Part shown: positions 8,915-17,963 of the stretch, piece after piece | Layout: every line of letters starts with the position of its first letter | Numbering within the stretch: the stretch's first letter is position 1 | Origin: Gammaproteobacteria bacterium | GTDB taxonomy: Bacteria; Pseudomonadota; Gammaproteobacteria; SZUA-140 | DNA length: 64,000 nucleotides | Direction of reading: 5' to 3' | NCBI GenBank assembly: GCA_016712635.1 | Contig: JADJQS010000001.1 | Location: 62,001-126,000 of the forward strand | Notes under the pieces: model-generated | The model's input: only the letters and a program-made list of their open reading frames with translations | What the model was told of the DNA's origin: nothing | Database searches by the model: none | Program-made: the position numbers and the translations under genes

Positions 8915-10267
8915 CTAATTTCGTGAACCTTGAGAGTCATAATTTACAGATTGATCGATACTCTTGGCTGCGACATATCCAGAGTAATAAAAGAACAGAT
9001 ATCCAAGAACATCAAATGTCAGAAAGTTTTTATAGGGAATCGAAAGAGCGATAATCACCGCTATTGACGCCCATCCCACCGAAAAATTTCCTATAAACTC
9101 TTTCCCACCAGAAAGCGATTTTGCATCATGGAATATCATGTAAAAAAATAGGAAAAAGATCAGAACTCCGATCAACCCTATCTCCCAAAGGAAGATGCTC
9201 AAAGCCGTATAGGAGGAATCAAGGCTGCCTAACTGAGAATACTTGCCCGAGAAGCTGGAAATAAAAGAATCCGAGGCGTTCCCAATACCCAGCCCAACAA
9301 GAAGCTTTACGGGATCCTCGGAGAGCACCCGAATGGGAAGAATGATATTGTCAATTCTGCGTATCTTGTCCTCGTCTCTATCAACCGTCGGCAAGGCCCC
9401 TATAATCACTTGGTTCTGATCAAGTACACGCTTGGCATCGATCTCCTGTGAATCACCACTATAAAGATAGAATTTAACCCCGGTCTCCGGATCCAGAAAG
9501 AAATCCAGCAGGCCTCTCTCCCTATCTGCGCTGAAAAACAGGCTATACACCAGAAAAAACGTTCCAAGCATGGCACAGAATGAGGCGCCCGCGCCTATTA
9601 TTCTGATTTTTGCGTCCCGGCTGATACCGGACAGCGCCATTACCACTAAAAAAGCGGCTGGAAAAAAAATTAGGATGCTCTTGGTCTCATTCAAAGTAGT
9701 AGGTATAAACAACAGGAAGACCAGGCTCAGAAATCTTCCCGTCGACAATTTGCTCCTGAAATAATATCCAAGCAGGATTGCGATCAAACATACAAGATAA
9801 ATGGACATGACAGACCCCACACCCAACGTTCCGGCAACGAGATCGGCATGCTTTCCCTCAACGAATTTCTGATAAATGACAAATGGGAATTGTGACAATC
9901 CGAGAAATAACAGCAGATGGAACTGCGAGGCGATTTCTTTGTCTTTGAAATCGTACACCGCAGGAACCAGAAACAACGGGGCATATTTCAGATAGTTTCT
10001 CAGACCAGACAGAAAAGTTCCCGGCTGCTCGCCGTTCAGAATAGCTCCGAGCATTATGTGCAGGCAAAAAAGAGAGAACAGAACGATGTAACCGCGTTTT
10101 ATGGATATTTTCTTGAAATGCGCCGCGCGCAGGAGTGCGGCAATCAATAACGCACCAGAGATAACCTCAGGCAGCAGGCTCACGATCCTAGGCAGAATCC
10201 CCAAGGTCTTTGACAGAAAAGGGATGGTAAATATCGAAACAATCAGGACGTGTACCGCTGTATTCAT
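8915..10267 (-). CDS. O-antigen polymerase/ligase-like membrane protein
   Basis: This is a 450-residue polytopic membrane protein with about ten to twelve hydrophobic segments, starting at residues 5-20 and ending with a pair near 400-435. A long polar loop (about 235-330, with FFLDPETGVKFYLYSGDS and DRDEDKIRRIDN) sits before the last helices, as in Wzy polymerases and WaaL-type ligases. Such proteins join undecaprenol-linked repeat units, or a finished chain and an acceptor, on the periplasmic face. The stop codon of the next gene upstream overlaps its start by four bases, so the two are translationally coupled. It lies in the AT-rich patch. Whether it is a polymerase or a ligase cannot be decided from sequence alone. 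Confidence 0.82.
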   Translation of the reverse strand: MNTAVHVLIVSIFTIPFLSKTLGILPRIVSLLPEVISGALLIAALLRAAHFKKISIKRGYIVLFSLFCLHIMLGAILNGEQPGTFLSGLRNYLKYAPLFLVPAVYDFKDKEIASQFHLLLFLGLSQFPFVIYQKFVEGKHADLVAGTLGVGSVMSIYLVCLIAILLGYYFRSKLSTGRFLSLVFLLFIPTTLNETKSILIFFPAAFLVVMALSGISRDAKIRIIGAGASFCAMLGTFFLVYSLFFSADRERGLLDFFLDPETGVKFYLYSGDSQEIDAKRVLDQNQVIIGALPTVDRDEDKIRRIDNIILPIRVLSEDPVKLLVGLGIGNASDSFISSFSGKYSQLGSLDSSYTALSIFLWEIGLIGVLIFFLFFYMIFHDAKSLSGGKEFIGNFSVGWASIAVIIALSIPYKNFLTFDVLGYLFFYYSGYVAAKSIDQSVNYDSQGSRN

Positions 10268-11370
10268 GGGTTATCCAGCAGCGAGATCAGACGCCGAACA
10301 TTCTTCTCGGAATAATGCTCGAAAGCATAGGACTGGGCCTGCGATCCGGCCCTTGCCATTACTTCCGCGTTTCCCAACAAATACGAGACCTGCCTTCTCA
10401 GCTTCTCATAATGATCGTCGGCACAAAACCCGAGCGCGCCATCACTCAGCAGATTGTCTGGATTGACCTTCAGACTGATCACGGGCACCCGTCGCATCCA
10501 GGCTTGGATAAAAGTGTTCGAGAACCCTTCATATTGACTGGTATTCACCAGGAGCTGCGCTGCAGCCAGAAGTCGATTAACCTCCTGCTGGGACTGGACT
10601 CCAAGATAAGCCAGGTTTTCCGTTGAGGAAATCTGTTTATCCAGCTCCTGCTGCCATTGCCCTCCGGCAGGCGCGCCAATCATGATGAATCTGGCATCTG
10701 TATCCACGAGATCTCTGGCCAAACGAATGAACACCTCAGGCTGCTTCAATTTCTTGAAGTTCGCGACCCACAGAACCGTATTTTGACTGTTTTTCTCCAT
10801 GGCTTCGGTCGGCAACGGATGAAAATTTCTTATCACCTCCGCCGATTCGATATCATAATTCTCTTCCAACAACGCGGCCTGCGCCTCTGTCTGAACTATA
10901 ATCTTCGTGGAATTTCTTATCCCATACTCAAGAATTTTTCTTTCGACATAACGATCTGGCAACAATTCCCGAAGATTCGACTTGGCGACCCTCTGCAGAC
11001 TCTTGTCGCTCGTCACCCTCCATACCATTTTACAGCCCGACCGCTTGGCGTAATAAGCGGCCACACCGGTATAGGCGCAGCCAACCTGCTGATAAATCAC
11101 ATCTGGCTTGATTTCTTTAAGGATACGGAGAAGTTTCAGGGCGTCGGGAAAATACCCGTAACGATGGTACCAGCGAGGATCCGATATCTTCACAATGTTA
11201 TACCCTACCGGCGTGAAATCCCGTTTCACGCGCCTCGCCAGGTAATAGATGTCGAATCTATCGAGAGGAATCAGATTCTCAATAAGGATTTTCGCCTGGT
11301 ATTGCGACCCGCCCATTAATGCTTCCCAGTGGGCCGGGACAATGATGCAGATTCTGCGTTTTGATGACAT
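10264..11370 (-). CDS. Glycosyltransferase family 4
   Basis: The frame can be extended to a TTG at 11436 that overlaps the upstream gene, but the ATG at 11370 (MSSKRRICIIVPAHWEA) starts right at the first beta strand, giving about 368 residues. The glycine loop is MGGSQYQAKILIENL. The donor domain has VLWVANFKKLKQPEVFIRLA, and the terminal block reads NTSQYEGFSNTFIQAW followed by NPDNLL. It is a GT-B enzyme of unknown sugar specificity. It overlaps the membrane polymerase-like gene by four bases, so the two products probably act on the same repeat unit. The start is less certain than the function. Confidence 0.87.
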   Translation of the reverse strand: MSSKRRICIIVPAHWEALMGGSQYQAKILIENLIPLDRFDIYYLARRVKRDFTPVGYNIVKISDPRWYHRYGYFPDALKLLRILKEIKPDVIYQQVGCAYTGVAAYYAKRSGCKMVWRVTSDKSLQRVAKSNLRELLPDRYVERKILEYGIRNSTKIIVQTEAQAALLEENYDIESAEVIRNFHPLPTEAMEKNSQNTVLWVANFKKLKQPEVFIRLARDLVDTDARFIMIGAPAGGQWQQELDKQISSTENLAYLGVQSQQEVNRLLAAAQLLVNTSQYEGFSNTFIQAWMRRVPVISLKVNPDNLLSDGALGFCADDHYEKLRRQVSYLLGNAEVMARAGSQAQSYAFEHYSEKNVRRLISLLDNP

Positions 11371-11429
11371 TTTATCAGCGGCCCCGAGGAAATCGGCAGG
11401 CAATCTAGAGAGATTCGTAATACTCGTTT

Positions 11430-12635
11430 TCAACAATATCCGCCATCCGGGAATTTGTCCGGCACCTTTCTACGTACTCTCGCCTTTTGGCCCATTTCTC
11501 TTGCCAGCGATGGATTATCCAGAATCCTGATTATCGCGGCCGAAAATTCAGCCTCGGACCATGGTGAACAGTATCCTGCGCCGCTTTCATTGATTACCAG
11601 GCTTTGCTCCGGATGGTCGTTGCCAACAACCGCCTTACCCATCGCCATATATTCAATAAGCTTAGTCGGCGACGTGGAGTTCAATATGGGAATGGGATAA
11701 TACGGTGAAAGACATACATCCGCCTCGGCGACATGGGAAAGTGCAGCCTCAATCGGCAATTGCCCAGTCATGACGACTGCATGCCGGACGTTCAAACGGT
11801 CAATTTCGGACTGAAGCAGTTGCTCGTCTCTCGGCTGCTCCCCTTTTCCGACCAGATAAAGCTTGGCGCCAGGATATTTCTTTATGACTTCCGCGATAAC
11901 CCTGATCAGGAAATCCAACCTTCTGACACTTATAAGAGTGCCAAGATATACGATTTTCTTGCTCTCACTGAGCATTGCTTCCGCATTATCATCGCTTGGC
12001 GGTTTACATGCGATCTGGTCGAGATTCAAGGAACCTGGGATCGGGGTCAATTTATGCGCCGGCACCCCCTCTGAAATTATGTCCCTCTTCATCTGCTCAC
12101 TTTGTACAAAGGCATGATCGGCAAAACGCAATATTACTTTGTACAAACAAAAATGGTACAAGATCCCTTTCATATATGTTACCCAGCGATATCTGGCATA
12201 GGACATTCTTGCCGAATACAGCGAGGCCTCGGCATGCGGATAAGCCAGCCAGTAAAAGTATTTTACCCCCCTCAGCCTGGCAATCATTAATGCCAATATG
12301 GCGGCAAGATATTTATCCTTGACCTGAACAAGATCATAGCTCCCCGGCTTTATCAGCCAGAACATGCGTAAATCATTCGCGATATCAAGTAGGTGCTTAC
12401 GCAAGCGATGCCATTTGGATCCGCCGTCGTCCGTCGCACCTATGTAAGCCGTTCCATTACCGAATTCTTCATGATGGAATCTCTGGCAGGATTTCTCCGC
12501 TTGAATTATCCAGTCCACTTTATGCCCACGCCGAACCAGTTCTTCACTGAAGATCGCCTTGGCGGCGGGCCTGCATGGCGGGTATTTATCCGAGGTGATA
12601 AATAAAATGCGAAGCTTTCGATCAGGACGCGTCAT
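11430..12635 (-). CDS. Glycosyltransferase family 4
   Basis: This is a 401-residue GT-B glycosyltransferase. The N-terminus has FITSDKYPPCRPAAKAIF, an unusual loop lacking the normal double glycine. The linker region has IVYLGTLISVRRLDFLI, and the donor block reads STSPTKLIEYMAMGKAVV with a Glu at the position of the second EX7E residue. The first Glu is replaced: LSPYYPIPILNSTSPTK resembles the WbuB/WcaI-like fucosamine-type transferases, where P-I-x-x-x-x-S-P-x-K is common. That comparison comes from memory of the family, not from a search. It is co-directional and adjacent to the other minus-strand transferases. Confidence 0.87.
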   Translation of the reverse strand: MTRPDRKLRILFITSDKYPPCRPAAKAIFSEELVRRGHKVDWIIQAEKSCQRFHHEEFGNGTAYIGATDDGGSKWHRLRKHLLDIANDLRMFWLIKPGSYDLVQVKDKYLAAILALMIARLRGVKYFYWLAYPHAEASLYSARMSYARYRWVTYMKGILYHFCLYKVILRFADHAFVQSEQMKRDIISEGVPAHKLTPIPGSLNLDQIACKPPSDDNAEAMLSESKKIVYLGTLISVRRLDFLIRVIAEVIKKYPGAKLYLVGKGEQPRDEQLLQSEIDRLNVRHAVVMTGQLPIEAALSHVAEADVCLSPYYPIPILNSTSPTKLIEYMAMGKAVVGNDHPEQSLVINESGAGYCSPWSEAEFSAAIIRILDNPSLAREMGQKARVRRKVPDKFPDGGYC

Positions 12636-12668
12636 GGATTATGCACATCAATCTGAATCGGATCATTT

Positions 12669-13469
12669 CTATACGATCAAGTCGGCCGAGAGATGTCTTC
12701 TGGCATCCAGGTAGAAGGGGGTGCAGAGCGATTCAATTATTCCCGCCTCCTTGCCTGAGAATTTATCAGCCTTGGACAGGCTCTTCGCATGCAGCCTGGA
12801 GAGATATTCTTCGCGATAATTCAGACCCGTAAAATTGTACAGCTTCGGCAGGATATGGGCCTTGTTCTTTATGAGATCATCATAGTCGATGATAATGACG
12901 CGACCCTGATCGATTTCGTCTTTCAGCGCGGCCGTCTGGGATATTTTCGCATTGTATGAAAGACAGGCCTTTCGCAGGCGGGACACGGCCAGCGAACCCA
13001 GCTTTTCGTATTTCCATCTTTCGCCCGCCGCGAGGAATTCGTGGCCGCAATGACGAAATAATCTGTTCAAGGCCCCGATTTTCCAATTATGGAGCATGGA
13101 ATAGATCACGGAATAGGGATTTCTCAACACCCAGATCAGTTTGTAGTCCGCGTGCTCGAAATATTCCGGGTAACTGTTGTTCAAATAAGTAGTCTGGAAA
13201 CAGAACCGTCCTTCCGATGGGTACGATTCCCAACCGGACAGTATCAAGGCCGCATCCAGTTCATCGTCACTGCCAAACTGGAAATTGACCATCCCCTCGC
13301 TTGCAGTAAGCAATCTTGACAAGGCCGTGGTTCCGGAGCGCTGGCATCCCGCCACCAGGATACAATTCTCAAACCTGTCCAGTTCGCCCAGCAGTTTGCG
13401 CCCGCTGAATCTGACCTTGCGATCAAACTGGGACCAGGATTTGACCGGGGAATATTGAGAACTACGCAT
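12669..13469 (-). CDS. Sulfotransferase
   Basis: This 266-residue cytoplasmic enzyme is predicted to move sulfate from PAPS to a sugar hydroxyl or similar acceptor. The 5'-phosphosulfate loop is at about 37-52 (LVAGCQRSGTTALSRL), and the 3'-phosphate site is LIWVLRNPYSVIYSML, with the Arg and Ser expected to contact PAPS. The length is normal for the family. It begins the minus-strand segment down to 5.3 kb, with no gene for about 350 bases upstream. It is one of three complete sulfotransferase genes in the window, suggesting a sulfated polysaccharide. The acceptor is unknown. Confidence 0.87.
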   Translation of the reverse strand: MRSSQYSPVKSWSQFDRKVRFSGRKLLGELDRFENCILVAGCQRSGTTALSRLLTASEGMVNFQFGSDDELDAALILSGWESYPSEGRFCFQTTYLNNSYPEYFEHADYKLIWVLRNPYSVIYSMLHNWKIGALNRLFRHCGHEFLAAGERWKYEKLGSLAVSRLRKACLSYNAKISQTAALKDEIDQGRVIIIDYDDLIKNKAHILPKLYNFTGLNYREEYLSRLHAKSLSKADKFSGKEAGIIESLCTPFYLDARRHLSADLIV

Positions 13470-13826
13470 TGAGGAACCTAAGAAACGAAAATTTGGACCG
13501 GGGAAAAAACAGAGCGGAATTATAAATCAAATGAATGCCTCTCCCTGGCAAACACCCTTTCCAGCCGAGTGAAGTACTCCGAATTCTCTTCATTTCTGTC
13601 TTGGCACTTGCCCCTTATACGAAGTGGCTGTGCGACAGGATATTGCTAACCCAGCACGAATGATGCAAATTATATACCAGACTCCCGCGTGAATTGATAG
13701 CGAATTCAAACAAATCAGACGCGAATCAAACAATTGGGAACGCTGGCGACAAGCAGATTTACCGCCAACAAGCAGGGATAGGGAAGACGTTAACGAATCA
13801 TTTAACGGACAGTGGTTGGGTGGCTT
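13470..13826. other. Gene-free gap, possible coding remnant
   Basis: There is no convincing gene. On the minus strand 13519-13646 a frame without a start codon reads ...QDRNEENSEYFTRLERVF... to a TAA; its composition looks protein-like and it may be the tail of a lost gene. The evidence is weak. The rest should hold the leader of the sulfotransferase gene downstream. Confidence 0.3.
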
Positions 13827-15116
13827 TTATTCATCAACCGCAGCCAGCGCCACCCCGCTCTCTTCTTTGGCCAGAATAGTAGACAATCCTGCGGGGGATT
13901 TTGCCGCAATCAACGGGCTGACAGCGTCCGTCACCGAAAAGCTTCTGTTCAATAACTTCTCAATCAGCGTCTCTGATCTGACGTTATCTTGATAGTATTT
14001 CCAGTTGCTCTCTTTCATCCATCTGATCTTGCCCGGAGTGCTCAGCAAATCCTCGCAGGCAGTCAGGCAGTCATCGATAGAACTAAACGACTTTATATTA
14101 ACATCCTCCCGCAGGGGCTGGGGAATCCCGAAAACCAGCGGCTCGGTGACGATGCAGCGCGCCGCAGCCAATGCCTCACCGAGCTTCCACGGATTGGATT
14201 GCCCGACGCCCAGCGTATTGATCGCAATGTCGGAACTCTTGAGCAGATGGGTAAACTGACGGCGCGATACTTTTGAAATCAACAGATCCTTGGGGCAGAA
14301 TCTTTCCGTCATCTGGTTTCTGACGATGCCGCCATAAAAATTAGCACCGAACTCCTTTTTCAGCGCTTTGACCAGATCAATCCGCTGCCTTGAGAAATCG
14401 GTCAGCCCCTTGGACGAAATAAACAACCGCGTTATGAAAAATATCCCATGACTGGTCGGACTATCGGGCCTGGCGATAAAATCGGATTCGTGAAGAGACA
14501 GGTTGTTTTTCCTTACATAGAATAAAAACCTGAGCTGATGCTGCATGCTAATTTTATGCTTTCTGGACCGGGCACCGCCGAGCAGCCTGAGCCTCATTAG
14601 ATGATGGTAGGTGAACAGCTGCAAAATTGGCACAGACGAACTGCCACAATTGTAATTAATACCGTATGGGATCACCTTCCCCTGGTGGCGCTTGTCCAGC
14701 TTCTCAAGTTCGGACCCGAGAAACCCCCTCTTTACAATTACATCATAGTCATCGAGCGCCTGAGAAACGGCAAAGTTCCTGTTGTCATTCAAATCAATCA
14801 GTATTTTTATGTTATTGTTGCGCGCGCAATCATGCACCGTCAGGGCCAGTGATGTCCCATCGACCAACCGCGTGTCGTCGAATCGGGTTGATATGGAAAT
14901 TCTGGCTTTTCCTCTTTGTTGCAGATCAAACAACCCTGCATACACCTGGGAAAACCAAGGGCAAGAGTATGGGGAAAACCGTGATGTCGTACACCTTGCC
15001 TCTCTGGCGCAGAATCGCCCGCGCATTGACGCCAACCTAACCGAAATAACGGATTTTTTATCCCGCCTCCACGCCATATAATTATCTAAAGCGACACGCA
15101 AATAAAGTCCTTTCAC
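13827..15116 (-). CDS. Glycosyltransferase-like protein, GT-B fold
   Basis: This is a 429-residue protein. The early part contains FSPYSCPWFSQVYAGLFDL (about 46-64), where related proteins normally begin, so the first 45 residues may be untranslated or an extension. The middle has IKILIDLNDNRNF and VIVKRGFLGSE. The C-terminal half has IAINTLGVGQSNPWKLGEAL and RCIVTEPLVFGIPQPL, which resembles the donor-binding end of exostosin-type and family-1-like glycosyltransferases. No EX7E motif is obvious. A degraded copy of the same N-terminal motif (SQIYAGLFDL) is found at 16602-16853, so two related genes once stood here. The family call is moderate and the donor unknown. Confidence 0.6.
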   Translation of the reverse strand: MKGLYLRVALDNYMAWRRDKKSVISVRLASMRGRFCAREARCTTSRFSPYSCPWFSQVYAGLFDLQQRGKARISISTRFDDTRLVDGTSLALTVHDCARNNNIKILIDLNDNRNFAVSQALDDYDVIVKRGFLGSELEKLDKRHQGKVIPYGINYNCGSSSVPILQLFTYHHLMRLRLLGGARSRKHKISMQHQLRFLFYVRKNNLSLHESDFIARPDSPTSHGIFFITRLFISSKGLTDFSRQRIDLVKALKKEFGANFYGGIVRNQMTERFCPKDLLISKVSRRQFTHLLKSSDIAINTLGVGQSNPWKLGEALAAARCIVTEPLVFGIPQPLREDVNIKSFSSIDDCLTACEDLLSTPGKIRWMKESNWKYYQDNVRSETLIEKLLNRSFSVTDAVSPLIAAKSPAGLSTILAKEESGVALAAVDE

Positions 15117-15512
15117 TCCCAGCTTAATGGATCCCCCTACCCAATCTGATCACAGCCAGGCTGGATGCAGAAGGCTTGCCAATGAAATCAACCGTTTACC
15201 AAGCCATGAGGCATTGGAAATCGAGCTGGAGACCGATGATCAATATTCTTCACAAACATTGATAGCGGCCCTTCCATCACTGCCTACGCTAGGCAAAATC
15301 GGTTTACTCGGGGCTAGATTTGGCGCGGCTCGTCGCTATACCGGAAATCCACCGAATCGGATTGCCATCGAATGAAGGCGACATTCCCTCTCGAGGGAAA
15401 ATTGACCAAACGAAGATGCGAACTATCCGGGCTGATGGAGGGTTTGTGACTTCCAATATTCCATGGCTGCCGGCGTCAGTAGCTAGCAAACAAGCCGCAA
15501 CGCGTCACCCGC
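15117..15512. other. Gene-free gap
   Basis: A plus-strand frame at 15127-15375 has no family resemblance I can support, no ribosome binding site and no neighbour in its direction. I see no repeat or hairpin here. It may be decayed coding sequence like the next gap. Confidence 0.4.
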
Positions 15513-16376
15513 TCAAGAGGTAACTCTTTTCCGTACTTCTCTCTTCGCCGCGGCAAAGAGATACTTCCATGTCGGCATCGCGATCGACTTGCAATGTAGA
15601 TAGACATATCTGGATTCGTCGTCAACCTTTAAATCCGTCTCCGGATGAAATGAACTCCATACTCCGAGCAATGGGATGGGCGCATAAATCTGGCGCGCCT
15701 GCGACAGGAAGCTTGCCCACCAACTGAATGTGCTTTGACTCTGTATAATTTTATTGAACGACATCATGAAGAAAAAATCCTGCAGCGGATCGACATGATG
15801 GATGATGGGACTATATTTTTTAAATTTATTCAGGCAGGGATCCGCGGGTTTGTCGGTACATATAAAAACCTTTCTTCCTCCCGCCCTTTCAAGGGCTTCT
15901 TCATAATAAGAGATCGGTAATTTACGCCCCAGGTACTCTCCGGCATCCCCCAGTCGAACATGCATCACAACGTCATCTGGGTGAATACTGTACTGAATGG
16001 GCATATCAACCCTTAGCCAGTCGCGCCTGATCGTATCCTTGCAGGCCTTGTAATATTCATAGCGCTCAAAATACCCGCGTATTTCGATCTTTCTCTTGCT
16101 CGCATCACTTAACAGATCCTGCACATGCAGATTTTTGTTTTTCCAGCTCAGCGTTTGGTTGTAAACGCCGCTGTAATATTGAGGATAGTCGTGAGCGATC
16201 GTTTTAACAGGATATCCCGATGAATAATCATGCCCTTCAACGGGCGCATTCGTGCCCGGAAACCCCGGGATAGGATTCGCCTTGAGGCCATAACCTAAGC
16301 CTTCCGCCAGAATCCGCGCGAAGCAATACTGAAAAAGCTTATTTCCGAGGCGCCCTAGATATTTCACCTCCACCAT
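15513..16376 (-). CDS. Alpha-1,2-fucosyltransferase-like protein (GT11)
   Basis: This is a 287-residue enzyme of the GT11 type, which transfers fucose (or a similar deoxyhexose) from GDP-fucose in alpha-1,2 linkage. All three family signatures are visible: GRLGNKLFQYCFARIL at residue 8, the donor-binding HVRLGD (HxRRGD-like, with Leu for the second Arg) at about 139, and STFSWWASFLSQA near 217. No signal peptide is seen, so it acts at the cytoplasmic face. No GDP-fucose synthesis genes are in the window. The exact acceptor and linkage are inference from the family. It has gene-poor gaps on both sides. Confidence 0.82.
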   Translation of the reverse strand: MVEVKYLGRLGNKLFQYCFARILAEGLGYGLKANPIPGFPGTNAPVEGHDYSSGYPVKTIAHDYPQYYSGVYNQTLSWKNKNLHVQDLLSDASKRKIEIRGYFERYEYYKACKDTIRRDWLRVDMPIQYSIHPDDVVMHVRLGDAGEYLGRKLPISYYEEALERAGGRKVFICTDKPADPCLNKFKKYSPIIHHVDPLQDFFFMMSFNKIIQSQSTFSWWASFLSQARQIYAPIPLLGVWSSFHPETDLKVDDESRYVYLHCKSIAMPTWKYLFAAAKREVRKRVTS

Positions 16377-16479
16377 TTTTATTCCCTCCGTCCCTAACCG
16401 AGGAAAATTTGCGCAGAGCAGCTAATTCAATCGAATTACCGCGCTGAATGATGGGGTATCCATTCCGCAATTGCAACTT

Positions 16480-16584
16480 TCAGGCATAACCGCCTGCATA
16501 TGCGCATGCTATTAAGGCGTAGCCGACAATCCTCTTAAATATCCTTTTCTGCTTTTCGCTCCAGTCAAGATAAATGCTGGAGTG
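16480..16584 (-). pseudogene. Remnant of a sulfotransferase 3' end
   Basis: The minus strand, 16584 down to a TGA at 16480, reads ...LDWSEKQKRIFKRIVGYAL... . This matches the C-terminal pattern of sulfotransferases (compare WPDSRKRAFKRIAGQTL in the product encoded at 20363-21439). The rest of the gene is missing. It is a decayed remnant, supported by pattern only. Confidence 0.5.
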
Positions 16585-16601
16585 GCATCTCTTGAATTAT
16601 A

Positions 16602-16853
16602 TGTCACACTTTTCCAGACTTCTCAATGATATATCTCTGGGCCCTCCAGCATGTCATAGCAATGACTGATACGCTTGCCATTTTCGTGCAGTTCGAGATT
16701 GGCGATACGGTTGTAAGTCCGCTTTACCTAGTCCCGCTTGCTTAACCATGCCGAAGGGTGCTAGGTAATCTCAAGGGAGATCTCCCCACTCACCGTGAGA
16801 TCGAACAGACCCGCATAGATTTGACTGGTGTACAGGCCGCGTGAAAAGGACAT
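16602..16853 (-). pseudogene. Remnant of a glycosyltransferase 5' part
   Basis: An ATG at 16853 opens a frame reading MSFSRGLYTSQIYAGLFDLT, which matches the SQVYAGLFDL start region of the protein encoded at 13827-15116. The frame stops at a TAG after 30 codons. Past that stop and one more, the same frame reads TYNRIANLELHENGKRI and CYDMLEGPEIYH, which still looks like protein. With the sulfotransferase tail just downstream, the 500-base gap is a small gene graveyard. It may come from a deletion between two genes that left the start of one and the end of another. Confidence 0.5.
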
Positions 16854-16876
16854 GCGATTACTTTCATCATGTTATT

Positions 16877-17938
16877 TCAGAGCCCTGTTATTGGAAACAT
16901 GTGTCGAGCGGCCGGGTTATCGGGATGCGCCACTTCCATACCGGCCAACCCGGGAATAGCGTACAGCTTACGAATACTGGTGATCTGTTCCTCTATCGGC
17001 ACTCCATCGCTGAAAATCGTACCGCATAATTTTCCGTTATCCAGATGTATAAATGGATTATCTTTCAAGAAAACTGCTGCGCCCTCCGACCTGGCGGGTA
17101 TCTGCAGCCAGAACCCGCCAGGCCTGGCTTGCGTCAGGCATAATCCCCATTTTTTCTTGTATTGAAGAACGCCATCCTTGAGAAAGGATCTGCAGGCGCC
17201 CGAATGGTAACTGTTGTAACCCAGCCCACTCAGATATTGAATCTTGTAGTAGTACAGCGCCCCCAGGACACCGTCTTTGACATGCTTATAGTCCCCATCC
17301 TTAACCCCCAGCGACCAGGCACGAACCCGCCCTTCTTCAAACAGGAGATTTTCACCTGCTACGTACTCATCACCCTGCTTGATGAGCAGCAATTTTGTGA
17401 TAGAGGCCTTTTTCATCATGGCGTCGTACGACATCAATGCCGCGCGGTTTCCGTGCGCCTTGAGGATGTAGGGTCGGTACATAGTATGGTAGAAAAGGTC
17501 AAACTTATCTGTTTCTTTCGATATTTCGTAATGGTAATTCTGTTTTTTGGTCTTGCGAAGGTCGCTCTTGATATTTTCGCTATGTGGTAGCAACGCATTG
17601 AAGCGAGAGAACTCAATCATCCCGTCGATCCAGCATGGGATATAAAAATCTTGTCGCCCCGCATGCCGGGCATAATAATTCTCATCGGTCTCGATAACGA
17701 TAATGTCAACGGCAGGAACAGATCGGGCAAGTCGTCCAATACTTTGTATCCAAACCTTGCCCAGCTTCTCCACCCTGCAGTTATCGCCATGGGCGATGTG
17801 CGCGATGTAGTTCAAATTCAACAGGTGGCCGGCATAGAGGATTCTGGGACCGACATGGCTCTCCATGCCATCAAGAAGCCACGCATGCAGCCTGTACCTG
17901 CGTATCCTTTCCCTCAGTCGATTGATCGGATTTTTCAT
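16877..17938 (-). CDS. FemAB/GNAT-type acyltransferase
   Basis: This is a 353-residue protein. The C-terminal half has the order seen in the GNAT_6/FemAB-like family used in polysaccharide and exosortase-linked clusters: LLIKQGDEYVAGENLLFEEG (central strands), GALYYYKIQYLSGLGYNSYH (acceptor-side helix) and GACRSFLKDGVLQYKKKWG (terminal Lys-Trp-Gly signature). It probably transfers an acyl or aminoacyl group to a sugar amine. There is no signal peptide or membrane span. It is followed by the HD-like gene and preceded by the decayed region. The family is likely; the substrate is unknown. Confidence 0.7.
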   Translation of the reverse strand: MKNPINRLRERIRRYRLHAWLLDGMESHVGPRILYAGHLLNLNYIAHIAHGDNCRVEKLGKVWIQSIGRLARSVPAVDIIVIETDENYYARHAGRQDFYIPCWIDGMIEFSRFNALLPHSENIKSDLRKTKKQNYHYEISKETDKFDLFYHTMYRPYILKAHGNRAALMSYDAMMKKASITKLLLIKQGDEYVAGENLLFEEGRVRAWSLGVKDGDYKHVKDGVLGALYYYKIQYLSGLGYNSYHSGACRSFLKDGVLQYKKKWGLCLTQARPGGFWLQIPARSEGAAVFLKDNPFIHLDNGKLCGTIFSDGVPIEEQITSIRKLYAIPGLAGMEVAHPDNPAARHMFPITGL

Positions 17939-17963
17939 AGTAAATACGAGGCAGATTTCAACC

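Noticed and set aside
15127..15375. Small plus-strand frame with faint resemblance to a transposase end
   Set aside because: Only a few hydrophobic residues match and no other part of an insertion sequence or inverted repeat is visible.
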